Position numbers and translations under genes: made by a program. A DNA stretch of 64,000 bases from Prorocentrum cordatum (taxonomy: Eukaryota; Sar; Dinophyceae; Prorocentrales; Prorocentraceae): positions 85,151 through 149,150 of the forward strand of contig CAUYUJ010018315.1 in the NCBI GenBank assembly GCA_963575745.1. Direction: 5' to 3'. Numbering within the stretch: position 1 is the stretch's first letter; each line of letters opens with the position of its first letter. This document shows positions 9,885-18,155 of this stretch, piece after piece. Below the pieces are notes generated by a model. It was not told the origin of the DNA. It did no database searches and saw only the letters and a program-made list of their open reading frames with translations.

Positions 9885-10467
9885 TTTCGGGCCCAGCGAG
9901 GGGCGCCAAAAAATGCCAAAGGGGGCCGAGAGACGTCCAAGAAGGCACCAAGATGGCCCAAGAGCGCCCCAAGAGAGCCCACGACCGCACAAGAGCGTTG
10001 TACCCAAGAGGGTTTCAAGTCGGCCAAGATGCCCTCAAAAGGACTCCCGCGAGGCATTCAAGAGGCGAAAAAGTATGTTTTTCTTGCTGACTGGGTTTAA
10101 GGTTGTTCGTGTTCTCGCTGTTTCGTGCTTCCGACGGTCCACGAGGCCCCAGCAATCAGCTCAAGACGGCCTGAGAGGCACCCAAAGAGTGCGCCACGAC
10201 GGCGCAAGAGAGTCCCAAGACGGCCCAAGAGTGCCCCAAGCCGGCCCAAGAGGCGCCGAAGATCGCCCAAGAGGGCCCCAAGACGGTTTTAAGACGGCCC
10301 CAAGAGGGGCCCAAGAGGGGGAGCACGAACCGACAATTCGAGCCTTCCACCCCAAGAGGCTTCCAGGAGGCCCCAAGAGGCCCCCAACAGAGCCCAAGAG
10401 GCCCCCTAGAGGCCCCCTAGAGGCCCCACGAGGCCCCAAAGGGGCCCCGAAAGACGCTCCACGAGTA
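9885..10467 (+). repeat. Degenerate (CCAAGA-GGCCC) repeat
   Basis: Motifs CCAAGAGGCCCC, CCAAGACGGCCC and CCAAGAGTGCCC recur every 10-15 bases, interrupted near 10085-10135 by ordinary sequence. Long Pro/Arg/Gly frames on both strands come from this. The same repeat lies at 10680-10800 and 11430-11910 and in the matching parts of units B and C. It ends where the second spliced-leader copy begins. Confidence 0.8.
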
Positions 10468-10489
10468 TCCGTAGCCATTTTGGCTCAAG
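10468..10489 (+). other. Second spliced-leader copy, unit A (followed by GTGG)
   Basis: A full 22-nt leader match, again with T first. Unlike the copy at 7353 it is followed by GTGGCTCTGAC, so a splice-donor GT is present. Fourteen bases further on, AGCGC-GCAA-GCGCT can form a 5-bp hairpin with a GNRA loop (about 10505-10518). It could therefore be a leader RNA gene or pseudogene, or a retroposed leader like the first. It is repeated in B and C. I see no downstream T run to mark a terminator. Confidence 0.8.
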
Positions 10490-11042
10490 GTGGCTCTGAC
10501 TGCAGCGCGCAAGCGCTCATCATAGTTGCCCACCATCACCATGCGGACCCTGCGACCAGGCCTCTGGGGCCCGAGGCGGCCCACTTTTCCAAAACTCCAC
10601 CCTCCCCCCGCGGTGCCCACTGTGTCCCTCGGGGTCCGGGACTCATTGCGGGCCTTCGGGGGGCTTTCGGAGAGCCCGAAGGCGCTGAGATAACCCCAAG
10701 ATCGCCGCAAGACATCCCAAAAAGGCGTCCCAAACGGCCCAAGAAGCCCGCAGGATCGCCCCAAGAAGTCCCACAGAGCCCTCCAAGACGGCCTCAGTAG
10801 GCGCCTGTGGATCCCAGTGCGCTCTGAGACAGTCCAAGAGGCCCACAAGACACCCCACTCCGCACCTCTCCCCGCTCCTCCCAGATCGTTCCCATTCCAG
10901 GCAAGTTTGCGCGAGGCGGTTGCGTCTCTGGCCGCGAGATCTAGCCAGTTAACACCTACATGTACGACCACCCTTCGGGTGATACGGAGGTAGTGTGTGT
11001 GTGTGTGTGGTGAAGGGGGGGAGGAAGGGGGGGCCAACTGGA
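10490..11042. other. Region between leader copy 2 and the AGCAT repeat, no gene assigned
   Basis: GC-rich sequence shared by all three units, with CCAAGA motifs at 10690-10800 and a GT-rich run near 10990-11010. Open frames on either strand are Pro/Arg or Gly/Leu/Trp-rich and change between units. I recognise no domain. Confidence 0.5.
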
Positions 11043-11245
11043 GCTACAAAATAGCATTGCATCGCACAGCAGAGCATAGCATTGCATAGCATCGCACAGC
11101 ACAGCATAGAAGAGCATGGCGTAGCATAGCATAGCATAGCATAGCATAGCATCGCATAGCATAGCATAGCATCGTATATAATAGCGTACCATCGCATCAG
11201 ACAGTATGACGTAGCATAGCATAGCATAGCATCGTATCGCATATA
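11043..11245. repeat. (AGCAT)n / ATAGCATAGC repeat
   Basis: Pentanucleotide AGCAT units with ACAGC and CGTAGC variants. Counterparts lie at about 29752-29945 and 47985-48182. On the minus strand it reads as Met-Leu-Cys-Tyr-Ala, a repeat artefact. Confidence 0.93.
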
Positions 11246-11339
11246 CACAGAACGGCGCACCGGGCCCGGTGGCCGAGGGCCGGAACCTCGACCGCAAATG
11301 TGGGCCCCAGTGCCCGGGCACGCCTCTGGGAAGCCTAAC

Positions 11340-11915
11340 ATCGCCCCGAGGAGCCCTCAGATAGCAATCCCGGCGGCCCCTGACGGTCTCGAGACACCCC
11401 CAAGACGCCGTCCAGGGGTCTTTGGCGACGCACGATGCGTTTTAAACTGCCCCAGAGGCCCCCTAGACGCCCCAAGAGGCCTTCAAGATGCCGCCCAAGA
11501 ACGCCCCGAGAGGGCAAATCGTTGATTTTCATTGTTTTTTTCCAATGTTATTTTTGCATTCTCGCTGTTTCGTGTTTCAAGCGCTAAGGCACCGCCCAAG
11601 AGGCCCCCCAAACCGCTCCAAGACGGCCCATGCGGCTCCCAAGAGGGCCCCAAGACGGCCCAAGAGAGCCCCGAGACGGCTCCAGAGCCGCCCAAGACGG
11701 CGCAAGAGGGTCCCAAGAAGGCCCCAAGAGGGGCCCAAGAGAGGGAACGCGAACTGAAAAATCAAGCTTTCCGCCCCAACATGCCCCCAAGAGGCCCCAA
11801 GAGGCCCGCAGGAAGTCCCCAAGAGGCCCCGAGAGGCCCCCAAAAGTCCCCAAGAGGCCCCCAAGAAGCCCAAAACAGTCTCGAAGAGAGCCCCGAGACG
11901 GCCCAAGAGCCGCAT
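11340..11915 (+). repeat. Second (CCAAGA-GGCCC) repeat block
   Basis: Two blocks of CCAAGAGGCCCC-like motifs flank about 60 bases of AT-richer sequence (about 11520-11590, with GTTATTTTTGCATTCTCGC). Equivalent blocks are at about 30040-30575 and 48280-48815. No gene is inferred. Confidence 0.75.
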
Positions 11916-11961
11916 CGCGCTATCCTTCGCTACGCGCTATCCTTCAAGCTAGCTAGAACTT

Positions 11962-12757
11962 GAGCGCGCGCGAAGCGCACGCGATGGTTCTTTATACGGC
12001 ACCCAATACGGCCTCATCCCTCTTCGCAGAACTATTTATCCGCGCCCCCGAGCCCACGACGCCTCGTCTCAAAACGCATCTGCGCTCCAGGGTCCACGAT
12101 CATGTGTAAAGCACCATGGGTCCGCGCTTCCGAAGCCACGATCCCTAGCCAAAGAAATCATACATTATACAACGCCACTGATGCCACGTTTCCGAATAAC
12201 GAGCCATGGATCCGCGCTTCTGAGGCCACGAACTGTTGTAACAACCTACATGTCCACCAGTTCCGTAACTTCCTGGGAGGCCCAGCGGAGTGACGCCCCT
12301 CGGGGACCCGAAAGAGACCTCGCCAGGTCCGCAGATGTCGCCGCTTTTGTAAGCTCCTGGGAGGTCCAGCCGAGTGACGTCCCACGCAAGCCCAGAAAAG
12401 GGACCTCGCCCTCCCTGGGGGCTGCCAACTGCGCAACTGCCCTGCCTGGGTGCTGCCACCTGCGCAGCTGATCGCCACTTCCGTGAGCTGCCATTATCGG
12501 ACGCACGCCGCAAATCGGCACAGAGGTTCACATCCCATGGAGCATGGATCCCATTCGACCTCCCATCCTCTCTCCATCTTGGGGGCCCTGGGGGCTCCGC
12601 CCCCTCGCGGATTTGCAGCCCCTCCCCCCCCTCAGCCTCCTACCATCAACGCTCCGCCAGTGGTGGATGAGCAATGCGGCTCCCAAGCCAGAAACGCAAC
12701 TTCGATGCTGGCTACTTGCTCGAAATCTGCGGGACCCGCAACCTACGAGCCTTCAAG
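11962..12757. other. Conserved inter-repeat region with a GCGC palindrome, no gene assigned
   Basis: It opens with a GCGCGCG-AA-GCGC palindrome that is perfect in unit B (about 30645-30664) and mutated in A. The remainder is GC-rich and shared by all three units at high identity. Short frames differ in length between units, and no domain is recognised. Confidence 0.5.
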
Positions 12758-12892
12758 GTATATAATATATACTTTATTTATATTCTTAGTTTAGTTTCAA
12801 TAGCTATTTTTATATATATTATTTATTTTTATTTAAGTTTATTATGTTTTTTATATTTTTATAGTATTATATTATTATTTAGTCTATGCGCT
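12758..12892 (+). other. AT-rich GT...AG block present only in unit A
   Basis: 135 bases that are almost entirely A and T, starting GTATATAATAT and ending TATTTAG. They sit between CTTCAAG and TCTATGCG. Units B and C have only the 10-base GTATTGCTAG at this point (31440-31449 and 49676-49685). The ends look like an intron (GT...AG, preceded by AAG), but no surrounding gene is established, so it could equally be an AT-rich insertion. Confidence 0.7.
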
Positions 12893-13432
12893 CGGATTGC
12901 AGTACCTGACGCTGCAGCGAGAGCACCCATATTGGCCGCGATCCCTCAACGTGCCATTCCTTTCGTGAGGGGTGAGACTAGGCAGAGGATTTCATATTTG
13001 GAAATGTTGTATATGCAGAAAACAGCGGCTGCCACGACGAGTTGTCGCCACTGGCAAGCCGACAGTTCCCCTCAGGCCCCTTACTAGTTCTATACAGTTT
13101 TAGAAAGCAAGGTCACGTGGCCAGTGACACTCACGTCAGAAGAGTGCCTTGCCATGGACATCAATCAGCGCGCAGTGTACAGGCACATGCCGTTGACTAC
13201 TCTGGGGCACGGGGCTGGTGGCACTTTGCACAAGAGTGCGGCGACCCAGCACGCGTGCATGATAGAGGCTGGGAGCATCGAGGTGTTTCACAAGGCGTGT
13301 AGGAGGAGGAGGAAGGAGGGAGGAGGGAGGATATTCTCAGGAGGAGGAGGGTGGAGGACGGAGGAGGAGGTGGAGGAGGACGGAGGAGGGAGGAGGGAGG
13401 AGGGAGGAGGATCCTAGGAGGAGATAGTGCTT
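12893..13432 (+). other. Region with possible short frame and GGA-rich tract
   Basis: A 97-codon frame at 13124-13417 begins MTLTSEECLAMDINQRAV and is preserved in unit B (31691-31984). Its last third is a translation of the GGA/GGAGG tract at about 13292-13420, and in unit C about 230 bp of this region are deleted. It may be the 5' part of something, but I cannot support a gene. Unit C loses homology to A and B just after the tract. Confidence 0.45.
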
Positions 13433-14068
13433 GCGCGGGCTGCCCTGCGGCCGGCCCCCCCTCGGATTGCGTGGTCGCCTTGCGGTGACTGCGCGAACCT
13501 TGCCTGCCGCGGCCCCCGCGCGCCCGAGAGAGCATCGACCAAACCCATGTGTCGACCGTTGGGAGACCCAGCGGTTAAGCCGTCGGGGGAGGACGTTGTT
13601 TCGATCTGCTCAAACGACATCAAAGACGAACTCCTTCCCGACTATCTGGAGGAGGGAAATCCCGGGACTGAGCCCAAAGAAAACGCTCAGCCCGAGACAA
13701 TTCGAAATGCTACCCCACCGGCACAGCCGAGTGAGGGGGCTTTCCGACCGGCCAAGCCGGCAGGGGACGAGGCTAAACCATTTAGCCCGAACGATGTCGT
13801 GATGGATGAAGACATCGAGATGGGGGCTGGTGTAGAAATTCGCAGAGAAGAGATCGTTGCTCGCAAAAGGGCAGCCGAGACAGCTATCCAGGACAGCCAG
13901 CCTGCCAAGAAAGCGGCCACCTCCGGTCCAGGAGACATTGATTCCAGAAAAGAGAGACCAACATTCCCTTGCTTTCCCGACAAAAAGAGAGAATGGTCTA
14001 GATTGGATCACACCGGGACCGTTAAGTTTGGACACAAGCGGGGATGGAGTTGGCGCTTCACGATGTAG
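13427..14068 (+). CDS. Cluster frame 1 (unit A), hypothetical, acidic middle
   Basis: 213 codons with no domain that I recognise. The N-terminal 60 residues are Arg/Pro/Cys-rich and may be non-coding. Residues about 60-180 are Asp/Glu-rich (SICSNDIKDELLPDYLEEG and VVMDEDIEMGAG). The frame ends at TAG 14066-14068, but the same frame reopens 12 bases later as frame 2, so a single stop separates them. Unit B has one A fewer in the run near 13982 and shifts into a different ending. The start is uncertain. Confidence 0.45.
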   Translation: MLARAALRPAPPRIAWSPCGDCANLACRGPRAPERASTKPMCRPLGDPAVKPSGEDVVSICSNDIKDELLPDYLEEGNPGTEPKENAQPETIRNATPPAQPSEGAFRPAKPAGDEAKPFSPNDVVMDEDIEMGAGVEIRREEIVARKRAAETAIQDSQPAKKAATSGPGDIDSRKERPTFPCFPDKKREWSRLDHTGTVKFGHKRGWSWRFTM

Positions 14069-14080
14069 AGGCATGACGTA

Positions 14081-14725
14081 TTGTATATGCGGAACGACCA
14101 AGTCGTGACCGCGCTGAAGGCTGACCTGGATGCAACATCGCAGACGATTTTTCAACGTCTGTATTCTCAGATCTCGCAGGATCCGTGGATAGTGCACTGG
14201 ACAGCGTTCGAACGAAAGGCAACATGCCGTTTCGATTGTGCTCCTCCTAGTCTGGGCCACATCCCCGTGGGTACATTCTTCCAGACGTACCCTGATGAGA
14301 AGGCGAGACTGGTCTGCAAATTGTATACGAACCCACCGGGGGAGGCACGTCACGCTGTTGGAACTCTCGAGAAAGGAGAGGTCATTGGTCCCACCGTCGG
14401 CCCAGCCGTACGGTGTAAGACAATCTATGGAGATTTTGTGAGCGTCCCAGTGGTAGACCACTGGACGAAAGGATCCCCCGAGGTGTGGTTGAACATCTGG
14501 GGCCCTTCTCCCCGAAAGCCTCCCCCGTGGCGCAGCCGCTGGGGATGGTTGGGGAACAATGTTTGCCCTTCCTGTGGTCAAAGGCTTGCATCACACGCCA
14601 GTGCATGTTGTCGAGGAGGCTCTTACCGCTACAGCAAGAACGAATTATTTCGAGGCCTCCCCTCAGCAGGCGATACATTGGCGCAAAGAGCAACGACCAT
14701 GGAAGCGGCCGCCGAACCTGGATGA
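14081..14725 (+). CDS. Cluster frame 2 (unit A), putative zinc-binding protein
   Basis: Continues in the same frame as frame 1 after one stop. It has ordinary folded-protein composition (QTIFQRLYSQISQDPWIVHW; VGPAVRCKTIYGDFVSVPVV) and a Cys-rich C-terminal part, NVCPSCGQRLASHASACC, which could bind zinc. I recognise no family. In unit B the codon matching CGA of NELFRG is TGA, so that copy stops at 33216. Confidence 0.5.
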   Translation: MYMRNDQVVTALKADLDATSQTIFQRLYSQISQDPWIVHWTAFERKATCRFDCAPPSLGHIPVGTFFQTYPDEKARLVCKLYTNPPGEARHAVGTLEKGEVIGPTVGPAVRCKTIYGDFVSVPVVDHWTKGSPEVWLNIWGPSPRKPPPWRSRWGWLGNNVCPSCGQRLASHASACCRGGSYRYSKNELFRGLPSAGDTLAQRATTMEAAAEPG

Positions 14726-14969
14726 GTGGTTTGCCAAGGACAGCCTCGATCCTGAGGCCAAAGTGCAGTCGCCACCGAAGAGGTCGTGGATGACAGAAGA
14801 GGCACCGAACGACTCAGTCGCTTCGGCAAGCCATCAGGTAGACGCAGCCATCACTCAGCCCTCTCTGGGCAACCCTGGAGTCGGCCAGCAGGCTGCCGGC
14901 GGATCGTCCGCCGAGCCAGCCTCGGGCCCGGCTGACCCTCCCGGCGCAGCCGGCGGCGGCCGGCGGTAG
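14559..14969 (+). CDS. Cluster frame 2b (unit A), Pro/Ala-rich continuation
   Basis: 136 codons overlapping the end of frame 2 in another phase. The N-terminal third is an out-of-phase reading of frame 2. From about 14650 it looks like a real linker (NYFEASPQQAIHWRKEQRPW, then Ala/Ser/Gly/Pro-rich). It is preserved in B (33122-33532) and runs into the start of frame 3. It is probably the continuation of frame 2 after a frameshift shared by both units. Confidence 0.4.
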   Translation: MFALPVVKGLHHTPVHVVEEALTATARTNYFEASPQQAIHWRKEQRPWKRPPNLDEWFAKDSLDPEAKVQSPPKRSWMTEEAPNDSVASASHQVDAAITQPSLGNPGVGQQAAGGSSAEPASGPADPPGAAGGGRR

Positions 14970-15973
14970 TGGGGCTCCGCCTGGACCAGGTGGTTCTTCT
15001 TCGGAAAATGGTGCACCCTCATCCCTCCTCAGGAGGTGGTGGAGGGGATGGACCGCCCGAATCGGGTCCACCCGCGGCCGATGCTGAGCCGGGTGGCCCG
15101 CCCTACATTGGGCGAGGTCCCTGGAACGTCCTTGACTATCTTCGGTCGCAGGGGAATTTTGCGACTGATCCTAAGGCCCCTACAAATGAGTGGCAGGTCC
15201 AGGTGAATGAGATTCTCAACCTGCACATTGTGATCGAAGACCCGATGATGTCGACCTGGGCAGTCAAACTGTCGTTTCTTCAGAAGTGCCAGGCCATCTC
15301 GCAAATCGCTAGAGTGAACGGACACTCGTGGATGCCATTCATAGGTGAGGACCTCGCGGCCATGTCGGACACAGGGAAACCAGTTACTGATTTCTTTCGT
15401 CCACTGTGCTTGATGAATAGTGGGACGTGTACTTATTGGTCTTACTCTGTTCATATTGTTTCAGACCCCACAATTGTTTTCAAGGGTGGGCCCGGGAAAA
15501 TTAAGCCCAGCCTTCTCCCTGAGTGCAACCTGCGAGAACATGTATTTGGAAGCTCGCAGAATTCCATGAGTGGAGCCTTGGCCTCGGCCATTCGGGGGGC
15601 CTCTTCAGACTTTCAGTGGAGTAAGTATGAACACCTTAACAAGGGGATCCGCACTCCGATACGCTTCACCTTTTGGAATTTTGATGATGTTGTAGATGAC
15701 GCCAGTGAATTGATCGGAGTTGGCACTGGGCCAAAACGGCAGGAGAATCCATTAGCTTTCGCAGGGGGCCTCATATTAGTAGAGGCAGCGGTTGAGCTGG
15801 TTATTGACGCGATGAGCCGTGCTGCTGACGGAGCGATAGAGATCATGTACGCTGTTGGGGGCCACAAGTGCTGGCAGACGGATGGAGTTGGCATCAACCC
15901 GATGTTGGATGATGTTGCCACTCTTGTTAGGGCCAGAATGAACCGTCGGATCGAACGCTACAAAGCTATATGA
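14969..15973 (+). CDS. Cluster frame 3 (unit A), hypothetical 334-residue protein
   Basis: After a Gly/Pro-rich N-terminus (residues 1-45) the sequence has well-mixed composition typical of a folded protein, for example FLQKCQAISQIARVNGHSW and PIRFTFWNFDDVVDDASEL. The C-terminal part (residues about 245-330) is predicted helical. No family is recognised. Its stop overlaps an ATG (ATATGA at 15968-15973) that opens a short Pro/Ser-rich frame to about 16071. Unit B has a 4-bp insertion near 34276 that breaks this frame. Confidence 0.5.
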   Translation: MGLRLDQVVLLRKMVHPHPSSGGGGGDGPPESGPPAADAEPGGPPYIGRGPWNVLDYLRSQGNFATDPKAPTNEWQVQVNEILNLHIVIEDPMMSTWAVKLSFLQKCQAISQIARVNGHSWMPFIGEDLAAMSDTGKPVTDFFRPLCLMNSGTCTYWSYSVHIVSDPTIVFKGGPGKIKPSLLPECNLREHVFGSSQNSMSGALASAIRGASSDFQWSKYEHLNKGIRTPIRFTFWNFDDVVDDASELIGVGTGPKRQENPLAFAGGLILVEAAVELVIDAMSRAADGAIEIMYAVGGHKCWQTDGVGINPMLDDVATLVRARMNRRIERYKAI

Positions 15974-15988
15974 CTTTTCCCAAGAATA

Positions 15989-16336
15989 ATGATCCTCGAC
16001 AGAGTGAGCCTTTACCGACAGCTTCGGCGCCGCTCAGGAGACATTTTTCACTTTGCTTCGAACCACCATGAGTATAAAATGAGCAAAGGTGGGCAAATAG
16101 TGAGCGCGAATGCGGGCCAGTTATGTGCAGAGTACATGGCCAAGACCGCTAAGCTGGCCGTGCTATTTTTCTGCCAGCCCTCCGGCGGCTCAGCCGCACG
16201 GAGTGGCAACGTAGCAAGGGGGGCAAGAACTGACGGGTGTGCCGAGCGGGAGGCGACCATTAATGAGCTAGTCATGTGCCGGCAAAATTGGGCCCCCTTC
16301 AGTCTTCAGTTGGCAACATACCCACGTCTTTGCTAA
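15989..16336 (+). CDS. Cluster frame 3b (unit A), short hypothetical
   Basis: 115 codons with mixed composition (MAKTAKLAVLFFCQPSGGSA). It is preserved in unit B (34556-34915), although the C-terminus differs there because A carries an 8-base repeat (TTCAGTCT). No family is recognised, and it may be a remnant of the gene containing frame 3. Confidence 0.35.
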   Translation: MILDRVSLYRQLRRRSGDIFHFASNHHEYKMSKGGQIVSANAGQLCAEYMAKTAKLAVLFFCQPSGGSAARSGNVARGARTDGCAEREATINELVMCRQNWAPFSLQLATYPRLC

Positions 16337-16375
16337 ATACAGCTTTGAGTTCTGAAGATTTTCCACCCATCCAAG

Positions 16376-17164
16376 ATGGATCTGGAGGTGGAGCTATCCA
16401 CTCATATTACTCAGCGGTTTTTTATTGTCTTTCTTAAGCAGGGAATGGCATATGAGGGTTTTTTCCCTTGGAAAGACGACAATTACTTCTTGCCGCGCGG
16501 GGGGACTTTCTGCCCGGGAATGCCGCCGAAGGGGCAACGCCTACGATCGGCTAATGAAGGCGTGCAAAATGATGAGCGTATGCGCGCGGCACTGGACGAA
16601 CTGCAAAAGGCAGCGCCGACCAAGGCACCGAGCGGCTTAGCCGTTTCGGGGAGTGGTTCGGCCTCGAGCGGCGTAGCCGTCCCGGGTCACGCCGCGCCAC
16701 TGAGCGGCTCAGCCGCTTCCAGTGGAGTCGCTGCGCCCAGCGGCTCAGCCGCCTCGGGCAGTGATGCCAGTGTGCGGGCGGCTCAGGCGCCCCGCAGTTC
16801 CCCTTTGGCGCCGACTACGGGCTTCCAAGAAGCCCAAACGCCCGGTGAAGCAGCGGAGGAGTTTCTTGGCAAGAAGTGCCCCGTGGGAAGGTTAACCAAG
16901 CTCAGCGGCAATCGCAAGTTCCCACAGCGTCCGAAGGAAACCGCTGATCCCAACAGTAACGAGGATAGGGAACTTGATTGGCCGTATCATTTGCCATATC
17001 AAATGATAAAGAAGTTGCCTTATAGATGTGCGACAGGGCCAGAACTTGTTCAGCATGACTTTCTCCGACCATTTACGATCGCGAGCGGCAACCTCCATCG
17101 GGGCATGATGCCTGGGAACACGTGCCCAGGCGAGGAAGGCCGTGCTGCAGAGGTTGCAAAATAG
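16376..17164 (+). CDS. Cluster frame 4 (unit A), hypothetical with Ser/Ala/Gly repeats
   Basis: 262 codons. Residues 1-75 look folded (ITQRFFIVFLKQGMAYEGFF). Residues about 85-150 are an imperfect Ser-Gly-Ser-Ala-Ala-Ser repeat, and the rest includes LPYRCATGPELVQHDFLRPF. Frame 5 begins 31 bases downstream. The frame is intact in unit B (34936-35733), with an in-frame 9-bp insertion giving an extra HVQ. Confidence 0.5.
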   Translation: MDLEVELSTHITQRFFIVFLKQGMAYEGFFPWKDDNYFLPRGGTFCPGMPPKGQRLRSANEGVQNDERMRAALDELQKAAPTKAPSGLAVSGSGSASSGVAVPGHAAPLSGSAASSGVAAPSGSAASGSDASVRAAQAPRSSPLAPTTGFQEAQTPGEAAEEFLGKKCPVGRLTKLSGNRKFPQRPKETADPNSNEDRELDWPYHLPYQMIKKLPYRCATGPELVQHDFLRPFTIASGNLHRGMMPGNTCPGEEGRAAEVAK

Positions 17165-17194
17165 AATCTTCCGCCCCGAAGCCAGGAGTTCAAG

Positions 17195-18100
17195 ATGGTT
17201 CAGAGAACTGCGAAGGGGGAAGCCTGGTCGGCTTTTCAGTTGTTACAGAAGTCCACGAGAACCCCACCCTTGGAACCAAGTTATGTGATTCCGAACTGGG
17301 CACGCTTCTTCAGAATCAAAGCCGACCTGTCAAGAGCAGACCCGGCAGCCACTGTTGCTGATCGTCTGAATTGGGCTGAGTTGTCGGCGAGGACCCATAG
17401 AGCGGGCATCAGCCATTGTGTTGAACTCTCGTTGCCCTTCTTCGTGAAAGATGAGAAGCGTGCGGAGGTCCAAGACCCATCCACAGGCTGGACTAAACAG
17501 TCGCATGGCACGTCCGTGACTGCCCTTCATGCAATATTGGAGGGCCATCAGTTGCTTCCTTCCGACCCCAAATACGGAGGTAACATCGAGGCGAATAAGG
17601 TTGGGGTGTACTCCTTTCCATGTGCTCATAACCCTAAGACGCACACGACGTATTCCGTTGCAGAGGAGACCTTTGGAGATGGTATCTGGATTACTGCAGA
17701 TATTGTTTTCTTCACGACAAACCCAGCCGTCATTGACGGAAGGCCGGCACAATATGTTAGCGACCCAGCGGGGGACATATTGCACGAGCTCAGACTATAC
17801 CATTGGACTCCCGCAGCGCTTCATGTTACGCCAGCCTATGTACACTTACAACACGTTGCCAGACAGAGGGGTTGGAATCTGGCGCAAGATTTCGAGGTCG
17901 AACGATATCGAGGCGATGATCGGACGAACGCCGCGGACAAAGTCCGGGAGGCACAAAGAGAGTGGGTTCCAAACTTAGAACCAATTGACTGGCAAAAGGG
18001 AATGAGTCCGTATTTTGACACTAAGACCTTTGATGATATTTGGCCTTGGCTCCAACAGAAGGGAGTCAGGCTAACTAAGATTCATCCATTGCACAGGTGA
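17195..18100 (+). CDS. Cluster frame 5 (unit A), putative ADP-ribosyltransferase-like protein
   Basis: 301 codons. Residues 104-107 are HGTS, followed by ALHAILEGHQLLPS and, at 137-139, GVY within NKVGVYSFPC. This HGT...ILxxG...G-[VI]-Y spacing is what PARP/Tpt1-type ADP-ribosyltransferase folds use to hold NAD. That is a motif resemblance and not a proven family; I cannot place the catalytic Glu or Arg with certainty. A 2-bp deletion in unit B near 36347 splits the frame (35764-36486 and 36098-36667). The remainder includes ITADIVFFTTNPAVIDG. Confidence 0.5.
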   Translation: MVQRTAKGEAWSAFQLLQKSTRTPPLEPSYVIPNWARFFRIKADLSRADPAATVADRLNWAELSARTHRAGISHCVELSLPFFVKDEKRAEVQDPSTGWTKQSHGTSVTALHAILEGHQLLPSDPKYGGNIEANKVGVYSFPCAHNPKTHTTYSVAEETFGDGIWITADIVFFTTNPAVIDGRPAQYVSDPAGDILHELRLYHWTPAALHVTPAYVHLQHVARQRGWNLAQDFEVERYRGDDRTNAADKVREAQREWVPNLEPIDWQKGMSPYFDTKTFDDIWPWLQQKGVRLTKIHPLHR

Positions 18101-18155
18101 GGCCTCGGAGGAATCCACGAAGCTTGTTCAAAATAGTAAGGGCGAATCAGACAAA

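Noticed and set aside
10468-10489. Calling the second leader copies functional leader RNA genes
   Set aside because: A GT and a hairpin follow, but no terminator or promoter is visible and the real leader RNA gene of this species is not known to me. It is kept as an open alternative.
10417-11037. Minus-strand 206-codon frame and its longer unit B relative (29136-30620)
   Set aside because: It runs through CCAAGA repeats, a GT-rich run and the AGCAT repeat, and its length differs between units; no domain is seen.
13610-14581. 323-codon minus-strand frame opposite cluster frames 1 and 2
   Set aside because: It lies antisense to the more protein-like plus-strand frames. In unit B it is shortened, with a different end.
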